From: Pontibacter korlensis
GTDB taxonomy: Bacteria; Bacteroidota; Bacteroidia; Cytophagales; Hymenobacteraceae
Direction of reading: 5' to 3'
Assembly (NCBI RefSeq): GCF_000973725.1
Contig: NZ_CP009621.1
Coordinates: 1,896,501 to 1,960,500 of the forward strand
DNA length: 64,000 bases
Part shown: positions 17,405 through 25,615 of the stretch, one piece after another
Layout of the letters: each line of letters begins with the position of its first letter
How positions within the stretch are numbered: the first letter of the stretch is position 1
Made by a program: the position numbers and the translations under genes
Notes under the pieces: model-generated
What the model saw: only the letters and a program-made list of their open reading frames with translations
The model's database searches: none
What the model was told of the DNA's origin: nothing

Positions 17405-17983
17405 TTGAAGCTTTTTACTAAACCTAAGTCAGACGAGGATAAGCTCATTGAGGGGTGCATCGCGGGCAAACGCGAGATGCAGCGCCTGCTCTATGACCTT
17501 TATGCTAAAAAGATGATGGTAGTTTGCCTGCGTTACGCCCCCACAACCTTTGAGGCAGAGGATATCATGCAGGATGCTTTTATCAAAGTATTCAACAATA
17601 TCCAAAACTTTAAAAAAGACTGCCCATTGGAGTTCTGGATTCGCCGCATCATGATCAACACTGCCCTGAAGCACCTAAGAAGCAAACAGCTACTAACGGT
17701 GTCGCATGAGGCAGAAGAGGTAGCTAACCTTAGTTCTGGGGAAGTGAGCCTGAGCGGCTATACAATGGACGAACTCCTGAGTATGATCCAGAGCTTAGCG
17801 CCACGCTACCGTATGGTCTTTAACCTCTACGCTATTGAGGGCTACAACCATAAGGAAATAGGCGAGATGCTGGGTATCTCAGAGGGGACATCGAAATCAC
17901 AGTATTCACGCGCCAGAGCCATACTGCAGAGTATGTTGTTGCGCCAGGAAAATAATTTAAAGGAACATGTCATCAGCAACTAA
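17405..17983 (+). CDS. ECF sigma factor (RpoE-like)
   Basis: This 192-residue sigma-70 family protein has region 2 (about 28-95: RYAPTTFEAEDIMQDAFIKVFNNIQ, then FWIRRIMINTALKHLR) and region 4 (about 120-175: YRMVFNLYAIEGYNHKEIGEMLGISEGTSKSQYSRAR). No ATG lies before region 2 in this frame, because an upstream in-frame TAG limits the choice; the TTG at 17405 is the only reasonable start. It overlaps the next gene by 17 bp, so the two are translationally coupled, which fits a sigma/anti-sigma pair. The target genes are unknown. Confidence 0.92.
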   Translation: MKLFTKPKSDEDKLIEGCIAGKREMQRLLYDLYAKKMMVVCLRYAPTTFEAEDIMQDAFIKVFNNIQNFKKDCPLEFWIRRIMINTALKHLRSKQLLTVSHEAEEVANLSSGEVSLSGYTMDELLSMIQSLAPRYRMVFNLYAIEGYNHKEIGEMLGISEGTSKSQYSRARAILQSMLLRQENNLKEHVISN

Positions 17984-19667
17984 CGATAAGCGCGGAAGCC
18001 TGGAGGAAGAGTTCCGGCGCCGCATGCAGGACGCTGAGGCTTCTCCGTCCGCAGACCTTTGGGACCGAATAGACCATAGCCTGACAGTGCAGGAAAACGG
18101 GCACTATAAGCGGGGTATGCTGTTTTATAGGCAGCTTGCTGCCGCTTGCGTTACCTTGCTATTGATAGCCGGAGGTTTTGCTGCCTATTATTTTAGCGGA
18201 TCGGACGCAGTGCCAGCTTCTCAGGTACAGCTGCAAACAGGTACAATAGCCGCAACAGCACCAGCCACTAGAGGCGAAGAGCAGACAACAGAAACGGAAG
18301 GCTTAGCAGTAGATGAGGCTATTGCAGAAGCCATGCAAAAGGCGGTACAGCCTCAGGAGCTGTTTGCTAAGCAGGGGGCTGCTCCAGATAGAAGTACAAC
18401 GATAAGCCCAAATAGTTCTTCAGCCACGAGTATAAGCACGCAAAAAGACGCTGCACCTGCTATAGCTGATGCCACTACTACTAATCCAGGTGCCTGGCAT
18501 AGTGTGCCGGATCATAAGTATAGCTCTATACTGCAAGGTAAGCAGGACAGCAGGGAAAGCATGGGCATCAGAAGCATGTTCTCCCGATTCGAAAACGTGC
18601 ACCGCACCATTACAAGGCCGTCTTCTGCCACTGCTGGATTTAACGCAGAAAGAAGAACTGGCTTTGCAGCAGGGTCCTCTCCAGAACCTACCGACGACTT
18701 TAAAAGGCTTAACGAGATCGTGATGAACCGCATGAAGCAGCTACAGGCAGAGCAGGAGGCGGTGAAGCAAATGTATAAATCTGAGAAAGCACTGGCAGTT
18801 GCCGGTAGCACAGAGAAAGAACAGGAAAGCGTTTCTGGTGGCAGATGGTCTTTAGGTATGGCTTATGCACCAAGCTACTTTGAGCAGAACATAGGTATAC
18901 CGACCCAGTTAATGATGGGTACCGCTGCAAGTAGCTTTGCTTCTTTTGCGCCTCCTACAGCTTTGCAGGAGTCAGCAAGGCTGATGGACGATGCCCGGGA
19001 AGAGTATGAGGAGGAAGTGGAGCCAGGTTTCTCGTTCGGCATAGAGGCAAAAGCCGGCTTTAAAATAGGTAAGAAATGGAAACTATTGAGTGGCTTAGGC
19101 TTTACACAGAACACGGCAAGATCTAAGTCCAGTTATGTGATTCAGCAGTTCTGGAGAAGGCCTGGTACTCAAGATAAAGAAACGCCTGGAGCTACCACTA
19201 TCTTCCTGCCATCGCTCAGCAGCAATTTTGCTTCTGACTCACTTAGTGTAGCTCAAACGAATGAGTTTAATGTGCTCTATCGTTACCGCCACCTTACTGT
19301 GCCGGTAGGGATGCAGTATGAAGGCAAGCTAGGTAAAGATTGGTTCTGGTTTGCAGGTGCTGGTGTGGCTGCTAACATACTGGTGCAGACATCTATTATT
19401 GCCAATTCGGCAGAAGTTCGGGATATTGATTATGAGCTGAATGATGAGAAATCGCCGTTCCGAAAGCTGCAGTGGTCTGGTAACGTTACCGCCGGTGTGG
19501 GCAAGCGCCTTACAAATAATATTTCTGTGGCAATAGGTCCGGAGTACAGAGGGTATTTCGATACGATGCTTTCCTCTCCTGAAAAAGCACAGGCACCGCA
19601 GGGTAAACCTTACACCATGGGTATAAACATGGCTGTAAACTACGAGCTGGGCTCCGGACGTAAATAA
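17967..19667 (+). CDS. Anti-sigma-like membrane protein with C-terminal beta-barrel domain
   Basis: This 566-residue protein is coupled to the ECF sigma gene. Residues 1-52 are charged and cytoplasmic in character (SLEEEFRRRMQDAEASPSAD), followed by one hydrophobic helix (about 53-75, LAAACVTLLLIAGGFAAYYF). A long Ser/Thr/Ala-rich linker and a short helical stretch (about 250-280) follow. The last 280 residues look like an outer-membrane beta-barrel of the OMP_b-brl type, with alternating strands such as RWSLGMAYAPSYFEQ, GFSFGIEAKAGFKIG and ISVAIGPEYRGYF. A chain with both an inner-membrane helix and a barrel is odd. It might bridge the envelope and report outer-membrane state to the sigma factor; that is inference. 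Confidence 0.8.
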   Translation: MSSATNDKRGSLEEEFRRRMQDAEASPSADLWDRIDHSLTVQENGHYKRGMLFYRQLAAACVTLLLIAGGFAAYYFSGSDAVPASQVQLQTGTIAATAPATRGEEQTTETEGLAVDEAIAEAMQKAVQPQELFAKQGAAPDRSTTISPNSSSATSISTQKDAAPAIADATTTNPGAWHSVPDHKYSSILQGKQDSRESMGIRSMFSRFENVHRTITRPSSATAGFNAERRTGFAAGSSPEPTDDFKRLNEIVMNRMKQLQAEQEAVKQMYKSEKALAVAGSTEKEQESVSGGRWSLGMAYAPSYFEQNIGIPTQLMMGTAASSFASFAPPTALQESARLMDDAREEYEEEVEPGFSFGIEAKAGFKIGKKWKLLSGLGFTQNTARSKSSYVIQQFWRRPGTQDKETPGATTIFLPSLSSNFASDSLSVAQTNEFNVLYRYRHLTVPVGMQYEGKLGKDWFWFAGAGVAANILVQTSIIANSAEVRDIDYELNDEKSPFRKLQWSGNVTAGVGKRLTNNISVAIGPEYRGYFDTMLSSPEKAQAPQGKPYTMGINMAVNYELGSGRK

Positions 19668-19935
19668 GCTTTATTTTTTGTGGGGCATGCAACGCTTTGT
19701 TGCTGCCAGGGGTCATAAAATTGTAGAAGAAAAGACTCCTGCCTATGAGACCACTACAAGACCTGTTGGAGCTATGTACTATAGCGGCTCGTCAGAACCT
19801 TTATGGATGGTATCTGTTACTGGTGCTTCTTCTCGCAGCAATCATATAATTTTTGTGCCATATTCTGAGCTATGAAATTGACGGTAAGCCTATGTGCTTA
19901 TATGTCATAAAGTAACCCTTGTCCTTTTACTAACT

Positions 19936-20319
19936 ATGAAAAGTCTATGCTACATAATTCTGCTGTACCTCTGCCTTGCGCTGCTGGCAGCTGGCTGTTC
20001 TAAATCGGCACCTATGCCCATTTGTACGGTTGCAGAAGTAGTAGCGCAGGATTGTGAAGCTGGATGGTATGTGCTTAAGCTGGAGGATAATTCTGAAGAA
20101 ACAGCTGAGAAAACAGGCAGCTACGTGGGGCAGTTGCGGGGAGGCTATGTTACTACCAACACTCTGCCCGAAGAGTACAGGCAGATCGGTGTAAAGGTAA
20201 GCCTGCGCCTGGAGCTGAATGGCTCTGATGGCCCTCGCTGTGCTGCTACTGCGCTGATGCACCCTGCTGTTAAAATTGTTGATGTGTGCGAAGGCACTGT
20301 CTCAGTAACAGCACGATAG
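19936..20319 (+). CDS. Small lipoprotein, function unknown
   Basis: This 127-residue protein has a lipoprotein signal (hydrophobic IILLYLCLALLAAGC, lipobox AAGC) and a compact domain with several cysteines (ICTVAEVVAQDC, RCAATAL, VCEGTV) that may form disulfides in the periplasm. An in-frame start 42 bp upstream would add 14 residues before the signal peptide; ATG 19936 gives a standard signal. I do not recognise a family. A hairpin terminator follows at 20371. Confidence 0.7.
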   Translation: MKSLCYIILLYLCLALLAAGCSKSAPMPICTVAEVVAQDCEAGWYVLKLEDNSEETAEKTGSYVGQLRGGYVTTNTLPEEYRQIGVKVSLRLELNGSDGPRCAATALMHPAVKIVDVCEGTVSVTAR

Positions 20320-20370
20320 CAAGTGTTTTTAAGTGTAATGTGATTAATAATAAGGTGAATGTTATGACAG

Positions 20371-20397
20371 GGGGCCTGCTTCGCGGGCCTTTTGTTT
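20371..20397 (+). terminator. Terminator after the small lipoprotein gene
   Basis: The stem ggcctgc/gcgggcc (one G-T pair) with a ttc loop is followed by a T-rich run. Confidence 0.7.
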
Positions 20398-20544
20398 GCT
20401 AAGTATGGCCGTTGCGTCCAGCCTAAAGCGAAGTGCTGCAGTCTGTTTTACAATTGTAGATCAACAGCCCGGACATTGTGCAATAATCTGAGGGTATTGC
20501 AGTTTACAGAAGGTAATATCTTTCTGTTGAAGAAAATATAGTGT

Positions 20545-20552
20545 TATATTTG
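20545..20552 (+). promoter_or_regulatory. Probable promoter of the DUF4270-Kelch operon
   Basis: TATATTTG is an exact match to TAnnTTTG, 136 bp before the ATG at 20689. A TTG at 20527-20529 is 15 nt upstream, shorter than usual spacing. Confidence 0.45.
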
Positions 20553-20688
20553 AACCCAAATAAGTTATGACTTTGTGTCATAGTTTAGGAAAGAATCAGT
20601 ACACAAAGTTTCTCTTCAAAATCGGGTGAGGAAAGAGAATTAAAGCCTTCACATTAGTTTGAGGAAAACCTGTTTTCACGGTCATTAT

Positions 20689-22089
20689 ATGCAATTTTTC
20701 AAGACAAAATCCCTCTACAAGAATAAGTTTAACTACCTGCTTTGCTGCTTAGGCGCAATGCTTACTCTGGCCTCTTGTGAGGACCCGAATGAGCTGGGCC
20801 TGGAGCTTGTGGAGGATAATATTTCTGGTGTTTATACGGATACGCTCACGATAAACGTGTCGACAGTGCTGGCCGATTCGATTGCTACTTCCGGGTCTGG
20901 TATTATGCTGGCGGGACAATACACCACCCCACAGACAGGAGCCTTGCAGGCATCTACCTATTTTCAGGTAGGGCCAGGCGGTGTACTGGCTACGCCTGCA
21001 GAAGGTGCAACATACGATTCCCTGAAGCTGATACTCCCAACCTCAGGTTATTACTACGGCGACACCACGCAGCGTGTAACTTACAGCGTATACGAGCTTA
21101 ACTCAACACTAACAGCGCGTAATTTGCCGCCTGTTATTCCGAATGAGCAGCCTTATTCCAGCTTCTATCATCAGGGAGCAGGGCTTTACAGCGTTAGTAA
21201 AGTAGACCTGAAGCCGGAGCCGTTGGCAACTTACACTTTCTCTCCAAGACCAGTAAGCAAGGATACGCTGGAGATTAGCCTTCAAAATGAGCTTGGGCAG
21301 CAGTGGTTCGACCTGCAGAAAGCTGGAGATGATAAGCTGAAAGATAACAATAGCTTTGCTGCGTTTTTCAAGGGCCTTGGCATAGTAGCCTCTGAGGGTA
21401 ATGCTGTACTAGGCTTCCCTACAAGTGGTGCTGTTGTAAGGCTGTACTACTCAGAGCCGTCTTCATCAGGTGGCAACAGAACGGTAAAGAGTTATAACTT
21501 CTCTCTCATCAACTCTAACCTGCAGTACAATAAGTTCGATGGTGATTTTACAGGTACGCCACTGGAAGGCCTGAAAGATAGCAAAGAGCTGCCTGCCAGT
21601 GCTACCAATGAGATAAGCGTGGCGCAAGCTGGTACAGGTCTGCTAATCAAGTTAGAGATACCATACCTGGAAAACCTGAAAGAAAAGCTGAAGCCGGAAT
21701 TCATCAACAAGGCAACTTTGGTTGTAGAGCCATTCAGAGGTGCTGCCACAGGTTATCCTTTCTTTGTACCGTCTTCGGTAGGGCTGTATGAGACCAGTAT
21801 TAGCAATGTGCTGTACACGCCGCTGAATGTTGAGTACACTCAGGAAATAATACCACTGACTTCTGCATATATCAAGTCTAGCGAAACAGCAACAGAGGGT
21901 CGTTATGAGTTCTCCATTACCGAATACCTGATTAACAAACTGAAGAATGAGAACCGTATTAATGAGCCGCTTTACCTGGCTCCGGCCTCTTCCGAGTTTA
22001 GAAATTCTGTTAGCCGTTTGGTTGTTGGCGCACAAAACCAGGCTATCAAGAACGTGAGATTAAAAGTTTACTATACTACTATCCAATAA
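20689..22089 (+). CDS. DUF4270 family surface lipoprotein
   Basis: This 466-residue protein begins with a basic N-terminus and a lipoprotein signal (YLLCCLGAMLTLASC), followed directly by EDPNELGLEL, which starts the DUF4270 domain that fills the rest. An in-frame TTG 30 bp upstream is possible, but ATG 20689 gives a normal signal. The acidic residue after the lipobox Cys suggests export to the cell surface in Bacteroidota. Function is unknown. Nine bp separate it from the Kelch gene, so the pair is an operon. Confidence 0.88.
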   Translation: MQFFKTKSLYKNKFNYLLCCLGAMLTLASCEDPNELGLELVEDNISGVYTDTLTINVSTVLADSIATSGSGIMLAGQYTTPQTGALQASTYFQVGPGGVLATPAEGATYDSLKLILPTSGYYYGDTTQRVTYSVYELNSTLTARNLPPVIPNEQPYSSFYHQGAGLYSVSKVDLKPEPLATYTFSPRPVSKDTLEISLQNELGQQWFDLQKAGDDKLKDNNSFAAFFKGLGIVASEGNAVLGFPTSGAVVRLYYSEPSSSGGNRTVKSYNFSLINSNLQYNKFDGDFTGTPLEGLKDSKELPASATNEISVAQAGTGLLIKLEIPYLENLKEKLKPEFINKATLVVEPFRGAATGYPFFVPSSVGLYETSISNVLYTPLNVEYTQEIIPLTSAYIKSSETATEGRYEFSITEYLINKLKNENRINEPLYLAPASSEFRNSVSRLVVGAQNQAIKNVRLKVYYTTIQ

Positions 22090-22098
22090 CCTACAACT

Positions 22099-23106
22099 AT
22101 GAAAAACCCCTTTAAAAAAGTGCGCCTGTTTACAGTAGTGGCAATGCTGCTGTCTGTGTGCGTGTTCTCTTCCTGTGACGAAGACAGTGATAGCGAGGTA
22201 CTACTGGGAGAATGGCAAAAGAAGTCTGACTTTGCCGGTGTAGCCCGAAGCAGTGCCGTATCTTTCGTGATCGATGGCAAAGCCTATGTTGGCACTGGTT
22301 ACGCTGGCTCCATTCGCTTAAGAGATTTCTGGATGTATGACCCAGCATCGAACAACTGGGTTAAAAAAGCCGATTTCCCGGGAGCGGCACGAAGCGCTGC
22401 AATAGGCTTCTCTGCTAATGGAAAAGGTTATATTGGCACTGGTTATGATGGTGTTAATTACCTGAAGGATTTCTACGAGTATGATCCGGCCACCGATACC
22501 TGGACCCAGATTGAAGATTTCCCTGCCTCAGCCCGTTACGGTGCCATTGCTATGTCTTTCGCAGATAAAGGCTATGTAGGCGCTGGCTTCGACGGTAACT
22601 ATCAGAAGGACTTCTGGCAGTATGACCCAGCCACTGCCACCTGGACGGAGCAGGTAGGTCTGCAAGGTGCTAAGCGTTTGAACGGTTTTGCCTTCACAGT
22701 AAACGGCAAAGGCTATGTAGGCGGTGGTCAAAACAACAGTGTGTATCAGACAGACTTTTTGGAGTTTGACCCGGCAACTGGCCAGTGGAGAACATTAAAA
22801 AGCCTGGCATCAGACCAGCGGCCAAATGAAAAATACCCTACTCCGCGCACTTACGCTGCTACATTTACCATTCACAATAATGGATACTTGGTAGGAGGCA
22901 CCACAGGCACAACATCTGGAAACGATGTGTGGAAGTATGACCCAGCTACTGATACCTGGACAGAACTAGGTACTTTCGATGGTGGCATAAGAGATGGCGC
23001 CATCGGTTTCGGAATTGGGGAGTACGGTTATGTTGGCTTGGGTAAATCAGGCTCTTTGCGCTTCGACGACCTGTGGCAGCTTAACCCTTCCATTGTTAGC
23101 GAGTAG
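22099..23106 (+). CDS. Kelch-repeat beta-propeller lipoprotein
   Basis: This 335-residue lipoprotein (lipobox SSC followed by DEDSDSE, an acidic surface-export type tail) consists of about six Kelch repeats. Each has the pattern GxGYxGTGYDG...KDFYEYDPATDTWTQI, with Gly-Gly-like turns, a Tyr and a Trp about 6 residues apart. The repeats form a beta-propeller, probably on the outer surface, for protein or glycan binding. No galactose-oxidase copper residues are evident. It is cotranscribed with the DUF4270 gene. Confidence 0.9.
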   Translation: MKNPFKKVRLFTVVAMLLSVCVFSSCDEDSDSEVLLGEWQKKSDFAGVARSSAVSFVIDGKAYVGTGYAGSIRLRDFWMYDPASNNWVKKADFPGAARSAAIGFSANGKGYIGTGYDGVNYLKDFYEYDPATDTWTQIEDFPASARYGAIAMSFADKGYVGAGFDGNYQKDFWQYDPATATWTEQVGLQGAKRLNGFAFTVNGKGYVGGGQNNSVYQTDFLEFDPATGQWRTLKSLASDQRPNEKYPTPRTYAATFTIHNNGYLVGGTTGTTSGNDVWKYDPATDTWTELGTFDGGIRDGAIGFGIGEYGYVGLGKSGSLRFDDLWQLNPSIVSE

Positions 23107-23131
23107 TCATCAGCTTAAACAAACAACAACT

Positions 23132-23167
23132 AAAGCAGCCTAATTAACGTTAGGCTGCTTTTTTTAT
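23132..23167 (+). terminator. Terminator of the DUF4270-Kelch operon
   Basis: The arms aaagcagcctaa and ttaggctgcttt pair perfectly around a 6-nt loop, followed by seven or more T. Confidence 0.9.
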
Positions 23168-23318
23168 ATCTTGTTGTAACCAAATGCTATACATGAAGGT
23201 TAGGGTATAGAGGCTTCTGCCTAGGAGCATAGACAGAGCAGAAAGAGTGAAACTTTTACTGCGCTTCATGATGCCTATGCCCGTTATTTAAAATTAATTT
23301 TCTGTAATCTAGTGCACT

Positions 23319-23348
23319 AAGCCTGTTGTTTTACAACAGGCTTTTTTT
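23319..23348 (+). terminator. Second terminator upstream of uvrB
   Basis: The stem agcctgttgt/acaacaggct with a short T loop is followed by TTTTTTT. Confidence 0.85.
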
Positions 23349-23465
23349 GTGTTTAAAGCCTTTTAAGGTTGCTGCCGTACAGAAGGGATAACTATTGCAG
23401 CTGGCTAAACTAACCGCCCGTTTTAAATGTTATAGTTTATCTTTACTGATCCGTAAAAAAGACGA

Positions 23466-25487
23466 ATGGACTTTAAGCTAACCTCAGAATTCAAACCTAC
23501 CGGCGATCAGCCGAAAGCTATAGCCCAGCTCACCGAGGGCATACAGAAAGGTGAGCCAGCCCAAGTGCTGCTGGGTGCCACTGGTACTGGTAAGACCTTT
23601 ACGATGGCCAACGTTATTCAAAACGTGGGCAAGCCTACGCTGGTGCTCTGCCACAACAAGACACTGGCTGCACAGCTGTATGGCGAGTTTAAGCAGTTCT
23701 TCCCCGAAAATGCGGTGGAGTACTTTATCTCTTACTACGACTACTACCAGCCGGAAGCGTACATTGCCTCTTCAGATGTGTTCATAGAAAAAGATTTGGC
23801 CATAAACGAGGAGATAGAGAAACTGCGCCTGCATACTACTTCTGCTCTGCTGTCTGGCCGCCGTGATATTGTGGTGGTGGCCTCTGTGTCGTGTATCTAT
23901 GGTATAGGTAACCCGGAGGAGTTTGGGAAAAACGTGCTCTATTTGGCTCCCGGGCAGCGCTACAGCCGCAATAACCTATTGTATACATTTGTGCAGATAC
24001 TGTACAGCCGCACCGAGGGCGAGTTCACACGTGGAACATTTAGGGTGAAGGGCGATACTGTGGATATTTATCCAGCTTATGCCGACTTTGCCTACCGCCT
24101 ATACTTTTTCGGCGATGAGCTGGAGGCTATACATAGAATTGATCCGCAGTCAGGTAAAAAGCTATCGGATGAGAAGACCGTAACGCTTTATCCTGCTAAC
24201 CTTTTCGTAACAGGCAAAGACACATTGCAGCAGGCCATTTCGGAGATACAGTACGATATGGTGGCGCAGCACGAGTATTTTTTGAAAGAAGATCGCCCTA
24301 CGGAAGCTAAGCGTATAAAAGAGCGAACCGAGTTTGACCTAGAGATGATTCGTGAGCTAGGTTACTGCTCCGGCATTGAGAACTACTCCCGCTACTTTGA
24401 CCGCCGTGCCCCGGGTGCCCGTCCGTTCTGCTTGCTAGATTATTTTCCGGATGATTTCCTGATGGTGATTGACGAGAGCCACGTAACAATGCCGCAGGTG
24501 CGCGCGATGTGGGGTGGTGACCGTTCCCGTAAGGTGGCACTGGTAGAGTATGGCTTCCGTTTACCGGCAGCGATGGATAACCGCCCGCTTACCTTTAACG
24601 AGTTTGAAAGCCTGATGCACCAGGTGGTGTTTGTAAGCGCCACGCCAGGCGACTATGAGATGCAGAAGGCTGAAGGTGTAATTGTGGAGCAGATTATCAG
24701 ACCAACTGGTCTACTGGATCCAGAAATCGAAATACGGCCAAGTGCTAACCAGGTGGATGATCTGCTGGATGAGGTGGATGAGCGTATCAAAGCCGGAGAG
24801 CGCGTGTTGGTGACTACACTAACCAAGCGCATGTCTGAAGAGCTTGCCAAATATATGGATCGACTTAACATAAAGGTAAAATACCTGCACTCCGAGGTAA
24901 AAGCCCTTGACCGGGTAGAAATCCTGCGGGAGCTGCGTTTAGGGGAGATCGATGTGCTGATAGGGGTAAACCTGCTGCGCGAGGGGCTTGACCTGCCGGA
25001 GGTAAGCTTAGTGGCTATACTTGATGCCGACAAAGAAGGCTTCCTGCGCGACCAACGCTCCCTAATACAGACAATGGGCCGTGCTGCACGTAACGAGCGA
25101 GGCAAAGTGATTATGTATGCCGACCGTATAACAGGCTCTATGCAACGTGCCATTGATGAAACCAACCGTCGCCGTGCTACACAGATGGCCTACAACGAGG
25201 AACACGGCATTACTCCGCGTACAGTACTTAAATCTAAAGGTGAGATTTTTGAGCAAACATCCGTTGCGGATGCCAAGAAGCGTGAGGTGAAGATGTATGC
25301 TGGTCCGGAAGAAGTATCTATCGCTGCCGAGCCGATCATCCAGACTATGAAGCGCGACGAACTGGAGAAGCTCATTAAGAAAACAGAAAAGCAGATGGAG
25401 GCAGCAGCCAAAGACCTCGACTTCCTGCAGGCTGCTAAGTATAGAGATGAACTGTCAGAGTTGCGTAAGCTGCTTAAAACGAAGTAA
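23466..25487 (+). CDS. uvrB: Excinuclease ABC subunit B
   Basis: This 673-residue DNA-repair helicase loads on damaged DNA with UvrA and recruits UvrC. Visible features: Walker A GATGTGKT (about residues 38-45), the beta-hairpin YYDYYQPEAY (about 92-101), the DEAD-like DESH box, SATPGDYE, helicase motif VI region QTMGRAARN, and a C-terminal UVR domain (EKQMEAAAKDLDFLQAAKYRDEL) for UvrC contact. Length and start are standard. It is a single gene with a terminator at 25507. Confidence 0.98.
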   Translation: MDFKLTSEFKPTGDQPKAIAQLTEGIQKGEPAQVLLGATGTGKTFTMANVIQNVGKPTLVLCHNKTLAAQLYGEFKQFFPENAVEYFISYYDYYQPEAYIASSDVFIEKDLAINEEIEKLRLHTTSALLSGRRDIVVVASVSCIYGIGNPEEFGKNVLYLAPGQRYSRNNLLYTFVQILYSRTEGEFTRGTFRVKGDTVDIYPAYADFAYRLYFFGDELEAIHRIDPQSGKKLSDEKTVTLYPANLFVTGKDTLQQAISEIQYDMVAQHEYFLKEDRPTEAKRIKERTEFDLEMIRELGYCSGIENYSRYFDRRAPGARPFCLLDYFPDDFLMVIDESHVTMPQVRAMWGGDRSRKVALVEYGFRLPAAMDNRPLTFNEFESLMHQVVFVSATPGDYEMQKAEGVIVEQIIRPTGLLDPEIEIRPSANQVDDLLDEVDERIKAGERVLVTTLTKRMSEELAKYMDRLNIKVKYLHSEVKALDRVEILRELRLGEIDVLIGVNLLREGLDLPEVSLVAILDADKEGFLRDQRSLIQTMGRAARNERGKVIMYADRITGSMQRAIDETNRRRATQMAYNEEHGITPRTVLKSKGEIFEQTSVADAKKREVKMYAGPEEVSIAAEPIIQTMKRDELEKLIKKTEKQMEAAAKDLDFLQAAKYRDELSELRKLLKTK

Positions 25488-25506
25488 GGTCAACAACTGA
25501 TTCCGG

Positions 25507-25537
25507 AAAAGCAGATATCGAAAGGTATCTGCTTTTT
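25507..25537 (+). terminator. uvrB terminator
   Basis: The arms aaaagcagata and tatctgctttt pair perfectly around an 8-nt loop and end in a T run. Confidence 0.85.
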
Positions 25538-25615
25538 CATTGTTTAAGCAGTCGGCTTACCTATATTTACTGTTATCAAAGTTTGTTGAAACGAAAGTCA
25601 AAACTTAAGATCTAC

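Larger units (their letters stand above)
20320..20688. other. Intergenic region before the DUF4270 gene
   Basis: This 369-bp stretch holds a terminator (20371-20397), an exact -7 promoter box TATATTTG (20545-20552), and a small inverted repeat near 20565-20581 (atgac/gtcat). No gene is seen in it. Confidence 0.5.
23107..23465. other. Intergenic region with two tandem terminators before uvrB
   Basis: This 359-bp stretch contains terminators at 23132-23167 and 23319-23348 with about 150 bp between them and no open frame. That arrangement would fit a small untranslated RNA ending at the second terminator, but I see no clear promoter for it and recognise no family. A near-consensus -7 (TATCTTTA, about 23440) precedes uvrB. 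Confidence 0.45.

Noticed and set aside
19678..19875. Open frame of 65 codons with a TTG start
   Set aside because: No signal peptide, family resemblance or promoter; it lies between two well-supported genes and looks like chance.
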